Shown one piece after another: positions 33,056-44,060 of a stretch of DNA of 55,490 bases. Each line of letters starts with the position of its first letter. Position 1 is the stretch's first letter. The stretch is taken from NCBI GenBank assembly GCA_027858895.1, contig JAQIBX010000023.1, positions 1 to 55,490 of the forward strand, given 5' to 3'. A program made the translations under genes and the position numbers. The notes under the pieces are model-generated. The model was not told the DNA's origin, ran no database searches, and saw only the letters and a program-made list of their open reading frames with translations. This stretch comes from Desulfuromusa sp. GTDB taxonomy: Bacteria > Desulfobacterota > Desulfuromonadia > Desulfuromonadales > Geopsychrobacteraceae.

Positions 33056-33696
33056 TGACCCAAAAAACATTCTGGCTCGACCCCTACAGCACACACCATA
33101 AGACGTATGTCGTCTCAGTGACTGGTGATGAAGTCACCCTCGACGCGACGATTTTCTTTGCATTCTCTGGGGGTCAAGAGAGTGACCACGGAACCATCGG
33201 AGGGTTCACCGTTTTGTCTGTCAGAAAAAATGGACGCAACATCGTTTATACCCTCCCTCAAGAACATGGACTGAGCTCTGGCCAGAAGGTGGAAATCGAC
33301 ATTGATTGGGTAAGGCGTTATCGTTTGATGCGACTGCACTTTGCTGCGGAACTTGTGTTGGAACTTGTTTACCGGGAGCTTGCTGGTGTCGAAAAAATTG
33401 GGGCGAACATTGCTTCTGACAAAGCACGGATCGATTTTATTTGGCCACAAAGTATTGCTCCTCTGTTAGCCAAATTTACTGATGATGCCAATGGCATCAT
33501 CAATTCAAATCTGGAAATCCACACCGGCTTCGAAGATGAGACCAATGAGAGGCGATACTGGGAAATCGAAGGATTTTCACGCGTTGCATGTGGTGGAACC
33601 CACGTTCGGCGCACAGGCGAAATTGGCCCAATTCGATTGAAGCGGAACAATATTGGCAAGGGTAAAGAGAGGGTGGAGATCTTTCTCAGTGAGTGA
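33055..33696 (+). CDS. AlaX-type alanyl-tRNA editing protein
   Basis: A stand-alone editing domain related to the second additional domain of AlaRS, expected to hydrolyse mischarged Ser- or Gly-tRNA(Ala). The 213 residues include the N-terminal barrel (FWLDPYSTHHKTYV, FFAFSGGQESDHGTI) and the editing core. The usual HxxxH zinc pair is H95-x3-E99 (LMRLHFAAELVLE), while the second pair C179-x3-H183 (CGGTHVRRTGEIG) is intact. The start overlaps the preceding stop. Substrate preference is unknown. Confidence 0.85.
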   Translation: MTQKTFWLDPYSTHHKTYVVSVTGDEVTLDATIFFAFSGGQESDHGTIGGFTVLSVRKNGRNIVYTLPQEHGLSSGQKVEIDIDWVRRYRLMRLHFAAELVLELVYRELAGVEKIGANIASDKARIDFIWPQSIAPLLAKFTDDANGIINSNLEIHTGFEDETNERRYWEIEGFSRVACGGTHVRRTGEIGPIRLKRNNIGKGKERVEIFLSE

Positions 33697-33741
33697 TTGG
33701 ATCCTCCCCCTGCGAGTGTAAATTTCTCAGTACGAGGAAAT

Positions 33742-35130
<1,389 letters not shown>

Positions 35131-35308
35131 CTATAGCTGTGGCTGATTGTCCTCGCAACCATTTATCATGCTTGTTGTTGAAAAAAATATAAGCGCTATA
35201 ATCCTTATCAAGCCCCGTTCGTTTTGACTGGTAAATGCGTGACTTTGTCGCTAGCATGACGAAATTAATGGTCTTATGTTTTACTTAATTTCTGTGTAGC
35301 AAGAAACT

Positions 35309-37012
35309 ATGAAAACAATTTCCGCAGAACTTGCCTATTTTTTGCGTGGTCGAGCCAAGCAGAATCTTAAAATACTGTGGTACTACAGTTTTTTTCTGAT
35401 CTTGTTGGTTCTGGTCTATGCAACCCTGTTCCGCTATTTGATGCTCCATCTCGAAGGGCGGGAATACTCCTTTGTCGCTGGGGTCTACTGGGCGATCACC
35501 GTGATGACCACGCTCGGTTTCGGTGATATTACTTTCCATACCGATCTTGGTTACATATTTGCTGCTGTGGTGACGATTTCCGGGGTGGTGTTTCTCCTTA
35601 TCATTCTGCCGTTCGGTTTGATCAGTCTGTTCCTAGCTCCCTGGATTGAACAACGGTTGCGCTATCGTCCCAGCTTCACTTTGCCAGCTGATACTTCCGA
35701 TCATGTCTTGATTTTTGGTATTAATCCTACCGCTCGTGCGCTGATTCACAATCTTGAAAGCCTCTCAATCCCATTTGTTGCCATAACTGAAGACTATCAA
35801 GAATCATTGCGTCTGGAGGAGGAAGAGGGTATTCGCGTGGCTTGTGGTTCGGTAACCGATAAAAAGCTACTCTCAGGGCTTCGGGTTGCCTCGGCGCGCT
35901 ATATTTTTGTCAATCTCAGTGACACCCAGAACGTCAATCTGTGCTTGACGATCCGAGCGATCTGTAAAACTCCGATTGCAGCAATTGTTAACGATTCAGA
36001 ACACCTCGAACTTATGCACCTGGCTGGAGCTAACAAGGTGGTGCCATTGATGCGGATCATTGGTCGTTACCTTGGAATACGCTCGACGACACAAGGGGCT
36101 TTAGCTCATATTATTGATTCTTTTGGGCGGTTGAAAATTGCTGAAATCCCGGTTAATTGCACTCCTTTTTCGGGGCAGACCCTGGAGCAGACTGAAATTC
36201 GTCAAAAGACCGGACTGGCAGTGATTGGTGTTTTGGAGCGCGGGGTGTTTACCATCCCGTCGAAAGATACTGTTCTTTCTCCGTCATCTCTAGTGGTTTT
36301 GGCGGGAACCCGCGAGCAGTTAGCACGGTTGGAGAAGTTGACCGGGGAGCAGGCTGAAGATGATCTGATCTTTATTCTTGGCCATGGTAAAATCGGCTGC
36401 GCAGCAGCGAACTTTCTGGATCATATCCCCGTTCCTTATCTATTAATCGACCAGACCGAGAACCAAAATTGCGATCAACACATCTCGGTTATTGGTGATG
36501 CCACCAATTGTCAGTTGTTACGTAAATCTGGCATTGAACGGGCTAAGGGTTTGATTGTAACGACTAATGATGATAGTACCAATGTCTTCTTGACTTTAAG
36601 TAGCCGTCACTCTAACCCGCATATACGGATTGTTGCTCGAGCGAACACGGAAGAGAATGTTGCGCAACTTTATGCAGCTGGAGCCGATTTTGTTGTTTCT
36701 AATGCCTCGGTTGGTGCGAATATCCTGACCAATATATTGGAATCGAAAGAGTCAATTTTTCTTACCGAAGGGCTGACGATCTTCCGTCGCCCGTTGCCAC
36801 AAAGCTTGGTTGGTAAAACTATTGAGGAATCGCGGATTAGACCATTGACGGGTTGCTCTGTTGTTGCTCTTGAAATGATAGGATCGAACCCGCTCCCTTC
36901 TCCACCGCCGGATACAATGTTGGCGAGTGGGATGAAATTGGTTCTGATCGGCAGCCCCCACCAGGAAGAAGGGTTTATCCAGCAGTTTGATAATAAACGA
37001 GGAGCGAATTGA
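35309..37012 (+). CDS. potassium channel with two RCK (TrkA-N/TrkA-C) units
   Basis: 567 residues: TM1 about 22-44, a pore loop with selectivity filter TTLGFGD at 67-73, TM2 about 80-110, then a first cytoplasmic NAD-binding fold (VLIFGINPTARALIHNL) and TrkA-C-like segment, and a second RCK unit (LIFILGHGKIGCAAANFL, then TLSSRHSNPHIRIVARAN) with another TrkA-C at the end. This matches MthK/Kch-like two-TM channels gated by ligands on a cytoplasmic ring. The GFG filter replaces the common GYG but is used by many prokaryotic channels. The stop overlaps the next gene's start (TGATG). Confidence 0.92.
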   Translation: MKTISAELAYFLRGRAKQNLKILWYYSFFLILLVLVYATLFRYLMLHLEGREYSFVAGVYWAITVMTTLGFGDITFHTDLGYIFAAVVTISGVVFLLIILPFGLISLFLAPWIEQRLRYRPSFTLPADTSDHVLIFGINPTARALIHNLESLSIPFVAITEDYQESLRLEEEEGIRVACGSVTDKKLLSGLRVASARYIFVNLSDTQNVNLCLTIRAICKTPIAAIVNDSEHLELMHLAGANKVVPLMRIIGRYLGIRSTTQGALAHIIDSFGRLKIAEIPVNCTPFSGQTLEQTEIRQKTGLAVIGVLERGVFTIPSKDTVLSPSSLVVLAGTREQLARLEKLTGEQAEDDLIFILGHGKIGCAAANFLDHIPVPYLLIDQTENQNCDQHISVIGDATNCQLLRKSGIERAKGLIVTTNDDSTNVFLTLSSRHSNPHIRIVARANTEENVAQLYAAGADFVVSNASVGANILTNILESKESIFLTEGLTIFRRPLPQSLVGKTIEESRIRPLTGCSVVALEMIGSNPLPSPPPDTMLASGMKLVLIGSPHQEEGFIQQFDNKRGAN

Positions 37013-37905
37013 TGAGTGTTGAAGGGAAGACGATTTCCTTAGTCCTTGGTAGCGGTGGCGCGAGAGGTCTGGCACATATTGGCGTGATTCAAGTCCTGGA
37101 AGAGCGGGGCTACGCTATCCGTTCTATCTCTGGTTCATCGATGGGGGCTTTGGTCGGCGGAATTTACGCAGCTGGAAAACTGGATATTTACACCGAGTGG
37201 GTTTGTGCTCTCGATCGTTTCGATGTGCTGCGCTTACTCGATGTCTCTTTCAGCGGTGCTGCAATTTTCAAAGGCGAGCGGGTTATCAATACGCTGCGGA
37301 AACTCATCGGTGAGCAGAATATTGAAGATCTCCCGATCTCTTTTACCGCCGTTGCGACAGATATCGAGGAAAGTAAGGAGGTCTGGCTTTCCACTGGGCT
37401 ACTGTGCGACGCTATCCGGGCATCGATTGCTTTTCCAACGGTTTTTTCCGCTGTTCCCTACAAGGGGAAAACTCTGGTAGATGGCGGTTTATTGAATCCC
37501 GTTCCAATTGCCCCAACGATACGAGATTTGACCGATATGACGATTGCTGTCAGCTTGAGCGGTAACGCAAGGATCATCGCAGAAGATATGCCGAGTGTGG
37601 ATAACCTTTCGGATAAGCGCAACAAATATCATCAAAAAATCATCAGCTTTATTGACAGTTTACAGCGCAAAGATAATGGCAAAAAAGAAGAAGACGCTGG
37701 TTTTTTTGATATTATTTCAAAGAGTCTGGATGTTATGCAGTCGACAATCGCTAATTTTAAACTGGCTTCCTATCGGCCCGATATCTTGATTGAAATACCC
37801 AAAGATGTTTGTACCATTTATGAATTTGAACGAGCCAAAGAGTTAATTGAAATCGGTCGTCGAGAAGCAACTGCCAGACTGGATGAATTCGACCGTTCTG
37901 CTTAA
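37012..37905 (+). CDS. patatin-like phospholipase family protein
   Basis: 297-residue cytoplasmic serine hydrolase of the RssA/NTE type. It has the oxyanion loop GSGGARGLAHIGV (13-25), nucleophile elbow G-S-S43-M-G and dyad aspartate in VDGGLLNPVP (about 160). GAGGAG precedes ATG 37012. It overlaps the channel gene by one base, so the two are probably made together. The lipid substrate is unknown. Confidence 0.92.
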   Translation: MSVEGKTISLVLGSGGARGLAHIGVIQVLEERGYAIRSISGSSMGALVGGIYAAGKLDIYTEWVCALDRFDVLRLLDVSFSGAAIFKGERVINTLRKLIGEQNIEDLPISFTAVATDIEESKEVWLSTGLLCDAIRASIAFPTVFSAVPYKGKTLVDGGLLNPVPIAPTIRDLTDMTIAVSLSGNARIIAEDMPSVDNLSDKRNKYHQKIISFIDSLQRKDNGKKEEDAGFFDIISKSLDVMQSTIANFKLASYRPDILIEIPKDVCTIYEFERAKELIEIGRREATARLDEFDRSA

Positions 37906-37928
37906 CAGCTTTAACTCGTTAGTTTTGC

Positions 37929-38891
37929 TTAAACCAACAACTGATTCGCCAGTTTTAGCAACATGGGATTGATCAAACGAATTCCTGATAACGTGACGGT
38001 CTCCAAATCGGTCAGAATAATATCAGCTCCTTTCAGGCCGACCATCATTCCACCATTCTCATTGATCAGGTTTTCGACTGCGGCCTGGCCAAATCGTGCT
38101 CCAAGCAGGCGGTCAGAGACCGAGGGTGAACCCCCTCGTTGATAATGGCCAAGCACAATGATCCTTGTCTCAAAGCCGATCCGATCCTTAATCTGATTAG
38201 CGATATCCTCTGCTTTGCCAGCCCCTTCCGCAACCATGATAATCGAGTTACTGCGACCTTCCTGAAAGCGTCTGCGCAGGTCGTCACAGATATGGTCGAG
38301 ATTGTACGGTTCTTCGGGGATTAAGCTGTGTTCTGCTCCGGCAGCAATCGTTGCGGCGACAGTCAGGTAGCCACAATTCCTCCCCATAATTTCAACCACA
38401 AAGGCACGATCATGGGAAGACGCAGTATCCTTCAGGTTGTCCACGGCACGAACAATATTATTCAATGCGGTGTCAACACCAAGTGAAACATCGGTAAAGG
38501 GAATATCGTTATCAATTGATCCTGGAATTCCAATGACCGGGATCCCTTGTCGGTGGATGGCATAGCCTCCCTTAAGGGAGCCATCTCCTCCAATAACGAT
38601 TAAGCCTTCTACCCCCATTCCTTTTAAGTTTTCGCTGGCTAGACGCAACCCAGATTCGGTACGCATTTCTTTACAGCGCGCACTCTGAAGAATAGTTCCA
38701 CCGCGTTGTAGAATATTACTGACTGATCTGGTGTTCATACTTTCATACAGACGGTCAATCAAACCCTGAAAGCCTTTCTGGATACCAATAACTTCCAGAC
38801 CAGATGCCAAGCCGGCACGGACAACAGCGCGAAGTGTTGCATTCATTCCAGAGCAGTCTCCGCCACTGGTCAAAACAGCAATACGTTTCAT
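37929..38891 (-). CDS. pfkA: ATP-dependent 6-phosphofructokinase
   Basis: Phosphorylates fructose 6-phosphate in glycolysis. The 320 residues match the short bacterial PfkA: TSGGDCSGMNATLRAVVR, the GGDGSLKGG loop (the glycine that marks ATP rather than pyrophosphate as donor), GIPGSIDNDIPFTDVSLGVDTAL and VEIMGRNCGYLT. The N-terminal GGDCSG replaces the more usual GGDAPG. AAAGGTT precedes the ATG. It is a single gene convergent with the patatin gene. Confidence 0.95.
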   Translation of the reverse strand: MKRIAVLTSGGDCSGMNATLRAVVRAGLASGLEVIGIQKGFQGLIDRLYESMNTRSVSNILQRGGTILQSARCKEMRTESGLRLASENLKGMGVEGLIVIGGDGSLKGGYAIHRQGIPVIGIPGSIDNDIPFTDVSLGVDTALNNIVRAVDNLKDTASSHDRAFVVEIMGRNCGYLTVAATIAAGAEHSLIPEEPYNLDHICDDLRRRFQEGRSNSIIMVAEGAGKAEDIANQIKDRIGFETRIIVLGHYQRGGSPSVSDRLLGARFGQAAVENLINENGGMMVGLKGADIILTDLETVTLSGIRLINPMLLKLANQLLV

Positions 38892-39010
38892 ATAAAATAA
38901 CCTTTCTAAAAATAGGTAAGATTTATTTTCACTCCGGGTAGCTTCGCTGCCGGATAATGGGATATTATAACCTTATATGTAGAATTAATCATTTTTTTAG
39001 AGGAATCCTT

Positions 39011-40492
39011 ATGTATCGTATCTATATCACAATCTCATTCATTTTATTTTTGATTTCTCCGGGGCTGGTCCTTGCCCAGACCTTGGTTGATAAGGTGCAG
39101 GAACATCGCTTAGAAAATGGCACAACAGTGCTTCTGGTAGAGCGACATGATTCTCCTACAGTTGCTGCTTATATCAGTTTCCGGGTGGGGGGAGCGAACG
39201 AAACCAGCCAAGAGCGTGGCGTTGCTCATCTATTGGAGCACATGCTGTTTAAGGGAACCAAAACCCTGGGAACGAAAGATTATGTGGCTGAGGAAAAACT
39301 GCTGCAGAAAATAAAAACGGTCGGTCAACAGATAGATTCCATAAAAAATCGTTCGGACGCTGATCCCCAACAACTGCTGGAATATCGTGATCAACTTGCT
39401 GCTTTGCAGAAAGAGCATCGGAAATTGGTGATTAAAGATGAGTTTTCTAAAATTTATGCGGAACATGGTGGGGTTGGATACAATGCCTATACCGGTAAGG
39501 ACTCAACTACTTATTTGATTAACTTGCCCGCCAATAAGCTGGAACTTTGGGCGTCAATAGAGTCTGATCGACTGCAGAATGCCGTTTTCCGTGAATTTTA
39601 CACCGAACGTGATGTGGTCCACGAAGAAAGGAAACGTTCCTATGAAAGCAGTCCTGGCGGTTTGATGTATGAAACGCTGTTGGCGACTGCGTACAAGGTT
39701 CACCCTTATCGAGCTCCGGTCATCGGTTGGAACTCAGATATTGAAAATCTTGATCCTGATCGGATTCGTGATTTTTTTGACAAATATTATACCCCCGTAA
39801 ATATGGTGATTACCCTGGTTGGTGACTTTGAGAGCCAGGCCACGTTGCAAATGGTTGATCGTTATTTTGGAAAATTGAAGCCGGGGATTCCGGTTCCGAT
39901 CGTTACCGACAAAGAGCCTGAACAGCAAGGGGAGCGGCGTGCTTATATCAATTTTGCTGCTGAGCAGCAGTTGATGATCGCATTCCATAAGCCGACCATG
40001 CCGAACCGAGACGATTATGTTTTTGATATTGTGATGCAGGTTTTAAGTGAGGGAAGAACTTCGCGACTTTATAAAGCTTTGGTTGTTGAGAAACAATTGG
40101 TGACAGATGTGGGTGTTTTTGGCGCTCCGGGTTCTCGTTACAATAATCTGATGGTTCTAAGTTTGACGCCACGTTACAGCTGTTCTTGTACCGATGTGGA
40201 AGATGCTGTTTATGAAGAATTAGAGCGCTTAAAAGTGGAACCGCTTAGCCTTGCAGACCTTGATGTTGCGCGTAAGCAGATTATGACATCAATTTTGCGT
40301 GGTTTAAGGGGAAACAGTGGTCTGGCAAGGATGTTAACCTCCTACCAGACACTCGGCGATTGGCGTTATCTAGTTGATTATGAAAAACATCTCAATTCGA
40401 TCACTGCTGAAGATATTATGGCTGTTGCAAAACGCTATTTACATGCTGACAACCGGACTGTCGTGACCTTGCTCCGAGGGGAGCAGGGATAA
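39011..40492 (+). CDS. M16 zinc metallopeptidase, catalytic subunit
   Basis: About 493 residues. Signal peptide MYRIYITISFILFLISPG precedes a pitrilysin-family domain with the inverted zinc motif H73-L-L-E76-H77. A helical insert of about 60 residues (LLQKIKTVGQQIDS... to FSKIY) separates it from NAYTGKDSTTY and the distal glutamate region ESDRLQNAVFREFYTERDVVHEE. ATG 39011 with AGAGGAATCC before it is preferred over 38957. It overlaps the next M16 gene by one base (TAATG); the two probably form one periplasmic enzyme. Confidence 0.93.
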   Translation: MYRIYITISFILFLISPGLVLAQTLVDKVQEHRLENGTTVLLVERHDSPTVAAYISFRVGGANETSQERGVAHLLEHMLFKGTKTLGTKDYVAEEKLLQKIKTVGQQIDSIKNRSDADPQQLLEYRDQLAALQKEHRKLVIKDEFSKIYAEHGGVGYNAYTGKDSTTYLINLPANKLELWASIESDRLQNAVFREFYTERDVVHEERKRSYESSPGGLMYETLLATAYKVHPYRAPVIGWNSDIENLDPDRIRDFFDKYYTPVNMVITLVGDFESQATLQMVDRYFGKLKPGIPVPIVTDKEPEQQGERRAYINFAAEQQLMIAFHKPTMPNRDDYVFDIVMQVLSEGRTSRLYKALVVEKQLVTDVGVFGAPGSRYNNLMVLSLTPRYSCSCTDVEDAVYEELERLKVEPLSLADLDVARKQIMTSILRGLRGNSGLARMLTSYQTLGDWRYLVDYEKHLNSITAEDIMAVAKRYLHADNRTVVTLLRGEQG

Positions 40493-41901
40493 TGCGCTAT
40501 TTTTTCTATTTCATCGTTGTTACTCTCCTTTTTGGATGCGGGTCTAATTTTCTTAATCAGCAGGTTCGTCCAGACGATTTGAGTTTTCCGCCGTTAGAAT
40601 TCAGTTTCCCTGAGGTCGCTCAACAACAGTTGGACAATGGGATGAAACTCTATCTGAAAGAAGATAATGAGTTGCCACTGATTGAATTAACCCTGCTGGT
40701 TGAAGGTGGTAGCATTTATGATCCATTAGATAAAACCGGTTTGTCACAGTTTTTTTGCCAGTCATTGTCAACCGGTGGTACGGAGAATTTGACCCCGACA
40801 CAACTGGAAACCGAACTGGAGGCCATGGCCGCAATCTTGACGGTTTCCAGCTCTTCATACGGTTATGAAATAAATCTATCCTTAAACCAGGAAGATTTAG
40901 AGCGCGGCATAGAGATTTTAGCAGATTTGCTGCGGCGGCCACGGTTTGACGCTGAACGGATGGAGCTGGTTAGGACCGAGATGTTGGAGAACATTCATCG
41001 CAAAAATGATGATCCGGGTTCAATTGCTGGCCGCCTTTTGTCTGCCGCTGTTTATCCCGGTCATCCATTTGGCGCCTATCCGACTGCAGAAGTGGTCTCT
41101 GGATTCACCCGTGACGATCTGCTGGAAGTACATCGGCGCTATTTCCAGCCACAAAACTTCTGGTTGGCCGCTTCAGGTGATATCCAACTGAAGCAACTGA
41201 TTCCGCTGCTCGAACAAGAAATCGGAGATTGGCACTCATCTGAGAATATGCTTCGTGAGTTGTCACTGCTGCCACTGGCACCATCGGGACGGATTCTCTT
41301 AGTCGACAAGGATATCCCGCAAACGACTATTTTGATGGGTCATCCAGGGGTCAATAAAGATAACCCTGATGTGTCAGCATTGCAGGTTGCAAATTATATT
41401 TTAGGTGGTGGTGGTTTTAACTCGCGAATGATGCGGGAAGTACGTTCTAATCGTGGGCTGGCATACTCAGTCTATTCCTATTTTAAGGTTGGCCGCCAGC
41501 TAGAGGAAATGTTTATTGCCGGCAGCGAAACAAAATGTGGGTCTACGGTTGAGGTTGTCGCTCTGATGCAACAGCTAATCCAGCAAATGCGTGATGAGCC
41601 TATATCGGCTGCTGAGCTCGATCTGGCTAAGAAAAGCCTGATTAACTCATTTGTTTTTGCTTTTTCTAACAGTCATTCAGTTGTCAGTCGCAAGGTGCGT
41701 CTCGATTTTTATGGCTATCCTGGCGATTATCTGGAAACCTACCGGCAGAAGATAGATTCAGTGACTGTTGCAGAGGTCCAGCGGGTTGCGCGTCAGTATC
41801 TGCACCCGGATAAATTACAGATTGTGCTGGTTGGTAACAGTCAGTTATATGCTGATGATATCAAGACCCTCGGATTGCCGGTTGAAAATGTTGCTTTGTA
41901 G
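40492..41901 (+). CDS. M16 family non-catalytic partner, lipoprotein
   Basis: 469 residues. The N-terminus MRYFFYFIVVTLLFGCG has a lipobox (LFGC, Cys16), so it is predicted to be membrane-anchored. Two M16 folds follow, but where the active subunit has HLLEH this protein has Q86-F-F-C-Q90, so it cannot bind zinc. The glycine-rich GGGGFNSRMMREVRSNRGLAYSVYSYF loop, which holds substrate in M16 partner subunits, is conserved. This active/inactive pair mirrors mitochondrial processing peptidase and PqqF/G-like bacterial pairs. Confidence 0.92.
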   Translation: MRYFFYFIVVTLLFGCGSNFLNQQVRPDDLSFPPLEFSFPEVAQQQLDNGMKLYLKEDNELPLIELTLLVEGGSIYDPLDKTGLSQFFCQSLSTGGTENLTPTQLETELEAMAAILTVSSSSYGYEINLSLNQEDLERGIEILADLLRRPRFDAERMELVRTEMLENIHRKNDDPGSIAGRLLSAAVYPGHPFGAYPTAEVVSGFTRDDLLEVHRRYFQPQNFWLAASGDIQLKQLIPLLEQEIGDWHSSENMLRELSLLPLAPSGRILLVDKDIPQTTILMGHPGVNKDNPDVSALQVANYILGGGGFNSRMMREVRSNRGLAYSVYSYFKVGRQLEEMFIAGSETKCGSTVEVVALMQQLIQQMRDEPISAAELDLAKKSLINSFVFAFSNSHSVVSRKVRLDFYGYPGDYLETYRQKIDSVTVAEVQRVARQYLHPDKLQIVLVGNSQLYADDIKTLGLPVENVAL

Positions 41902-41938
41902 CAGATCCGAAAGATGTAAATGGATGAAGGCATATTAG

Positions 41939-43297
41939 ATGGTCAAAACATCATCATTGACGCTGCGCGAGAGAATAAAATATCTGCTCTGGGAGCAGAA
42001 TCCGACTGATTTGTCGTTGTTGCAACGGATGCTGTTACGACAGGTTCAGACCATCGCTTTAGTGCTCCGGGATTTTGCCGTTAACCAGTGTCTGCTACGT
42101 GCTTCAGCCTTAACTTATTATACGATGTTATCACTGGTACCTCTGTTGGCTTTGACGTTTGCACTGTTGAAGGCATTTGGGGTGCAGAATCTGCTTCAGC
42201 CGTTGATCATCGAAAAGTTGAATGTGGGTGATGGTCAGGTTGCTGATGTTATTCTAGGCTATATCAATAACACTCAGGTCACGCAACTGGGAGCGATCGG
42301 GCTGGTCTTTCTGATTGTTGCGGTTGTTTCGCTGCTGACCAACGTCGAAAAATCGTTCAATCATATCTGGGGTGTTAAAGATATTCGTCCACTATTGCGC
42401 CGGTTTGCCGATTATTTGTCGGTTATTCTAGCCGGTCCCGTACTGATTATCGGCGCCATCTCCATGACATCAACGCTAGCCAGTAACAGCCTGGTGCAAA
42501 AATTGATTGAAATGCAGATGGTCGGAAACCTTATTCTACTGCTTTTCAAGATAGCACCGTTCCTCTTTATGTGGCTGGCGTTCACCGGCCTTTATATTTT
42601 TATGTCAAATATTAAGGTTGAATGGCGGGCGGCATTTTTTGGTGGGGTGGTTGGTGGTACGTTGTGGCAGATTGCTCAGGTTGGTTATGTCCATTTTCAG
42701 GTTGGGGTTGGTCGCTATAATGCTATCTATGGCACTATGGCGGCGCTGCCAATTTTTATGGTCTGGCTTTATCTTTCCTGGGTGATTGTTCTGTTTGGTC
42801 TTGGTGTCTGTTATGCTAAACAAAATCTGCGCACGAGCGGGCGGGACCTGCGCGGCTCGGAGGTCAGTCGCAATTGCTTTGAACAGGTTGCTCTGGCGCT
42901 GCTGGTGACATTGGCAGATCGCTTCGCTAAAGGGGAACCCGCATTAAGTAATGAACAACTGGCTAAATTTTTGTTTATTCCGCCCCGACTTTGTCGCAGC
43001 ATCCTCAGCCTTCTAATAAAAATAGGTTTTGTGTCTGAACTTTGTACCCTGGCTGGTCGGTGTCAGTACCAGCTTGGGCGTTCTGCTGAAAATCTCAGTG
43101 TGGCTGAAATCCTAAAAAAAATGGGTGATTTTGGTGAAGAGGCACTCTATCTGCTTCCTCATCCGCAAACCTTGATTGCTTTGGAAACCTGCCATAGCAT
43201 GGAAGATATGGTCGCTGATGGCTTGGACGGGACAACTTTGAAAGACCTGGTCACCCGCGGTCAGGAGCCGGTTGAGACCGGGACGGTAAAGGGATAA
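41939..43297 (+). CDS. YihY/BrkB family inner membrane protein with C-terminal winged helix
   Basis: 452 residues. About six membrane segments span 50-290, with the family motifs LRASALTYYTMLSLVPLLAL, EKSFNHIWGVK and GTLWQIAQVGYVHFQ...YNAIYGTMAALPIFMVWLYLSW. The C-terminal 150 residues form a cytoplasmic winged-helix-like region (LSNEQLAKFLFIPPRLCRSILSLL). Old names such as RNase BN do not apply to this family. Function is unknown; a transport or envelope role is likely. It is convergent with lpxH. Confidence 0.88.
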   Translation: MVKTSSLTLRERIKYLLWEQNPTDLSLLQRMLLRQVQTIALVLRDFAVNQCLLRASALTYYTMLSLVPLLALTFALLKAFGVQNLLQPLIIEKLNVGDGQVADVILGYINNTQVTQLGAIGLVFLIVAVVSLLTNVEKSFNHIWGVKDIRPLLRRFADYLSVILAGPVLIIGAISMTSTLASNSLVQKLIEMQMVGNLILLLFKIAPFLFMWLAFTGLYIFMSNIKVEWRAAFFGGVVGGTLWQIAQVGYVHFQVGVGRYNAIYGTMAALPIFMVWLYLSWVIVLFGLGVCYAKQNLRTSGRDLRGSEVSRNCFEQVALALLVTLADRFAKGEPALSNEQLAKFLFIPPRLCRSILSLLIKIGFVSELCTLAGRCQYQLGRSAENLSVAEILKKMGDFGEEALYLLPHPQTLIALETCHSMEDMVADGLDGTTLKDLVTRGQEPVETGTVKG

Positions 43298-43304
43298 AAA
43301 GAGC

Positions 43305-44003
43305 TCAGCAGGTGTAACTCTTCAAGTTGATCTCTCCATCCACTATCTCTGCATAGGAAAATTGGCTGATCCAATCACCTAACGCAATAATTCTTGTGCC
43401 GCGATGTTCTATGTCGAGCGGGTGATGAAAATGCCCACAAATAACAATATCGCTGTGACAGGTTTCTGAAAATGGTATTAAGTATGGGGTGGGATCCTGA
43501 TGACGATTTTCCGGATGATTTTTTGCACTTTTATTGCTTAACCAGATAGCGAACGACCAGACCAGGTCGGGATGAATAACCTGTGACAGAAATTTAATTG
43601 GCCAACTGCGCCAGAATGAGCGCAGCAGTTGATAAGTGCGATCCGGGTTAAGCAGGTCACCATGGCTGAGCATGATTTTTTGGCCATCCCATTCAAGCAA
43701 CTGTTGATCGGTGATTACGCCACAATTGAGTGTTTCAGTAAAGTAGGGACCCAGGTTAAAATCATGATTCCCCTCAACGAAATAAAGTTTTGTGCCATTT
43801 TCTGAGAGTTGGCGTAATGTCTCCAACAAAGGGATGTACACTGTAAATGCCACGTGTTTATAGCCAAGCCAGAACTCAAAAATATCACCGAGCAGAAAAA
43901 GGCCATCAAGATCTTTTTGCTGGTTGAGAAAGTCGAGTAAAAGTTGATAGTTATTATCCTGCGGCTGGCGCAGGTGGGCATCGGATAAAAATATTGCTCT
44001 CAT
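43305..44003 (-). CDS. lpxH: UDP-2,3-diacylglucosamine diphosphatase
   Basis: Hydrolyses UDP-2,3-diacylglucosamine to lipid X in lipid A synthesis. The 232-residue protein shows the calcineurin-fold metal ligands in order: SDAHL (8-12), GDIFEFW, GNHD, HGD and CGHFHHP. ATG 44003 aligns with the family start; the longer frame to 44081 would overlap the glyoxalase gene. The ribosome binding site is weak. Its presence shows a Gram-negative outer membrane with lipid A. Confidence 0.9.
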   Translation of the reverse strand: MRAIFLSDAHLRQPQDNNYQLLLDFLNQQKDLDGLFLLGDIFEFWLGYKHVAFTVYIPLLETLRQLSENGTKLYFVEGNHDFNLGPYFTETLNCGVITDQQLLEWDGQKIMLSHGDLLNPDRTYQLLRSFWRSWPIKFLSQVIHPDLVWSFAIWLSNKSAKNHPENRHQDPTPYLIPFSETCHSDIVICGHFHHPLDIEHRGTRIIALGDWISQFSYAEIVDGEINLKSYTC

Positions 44004-44060
44004 GACTACGACTATAAAGAGCTGATTGGCGGTTGTCAATTTGCAAACAAGGAGATACTT

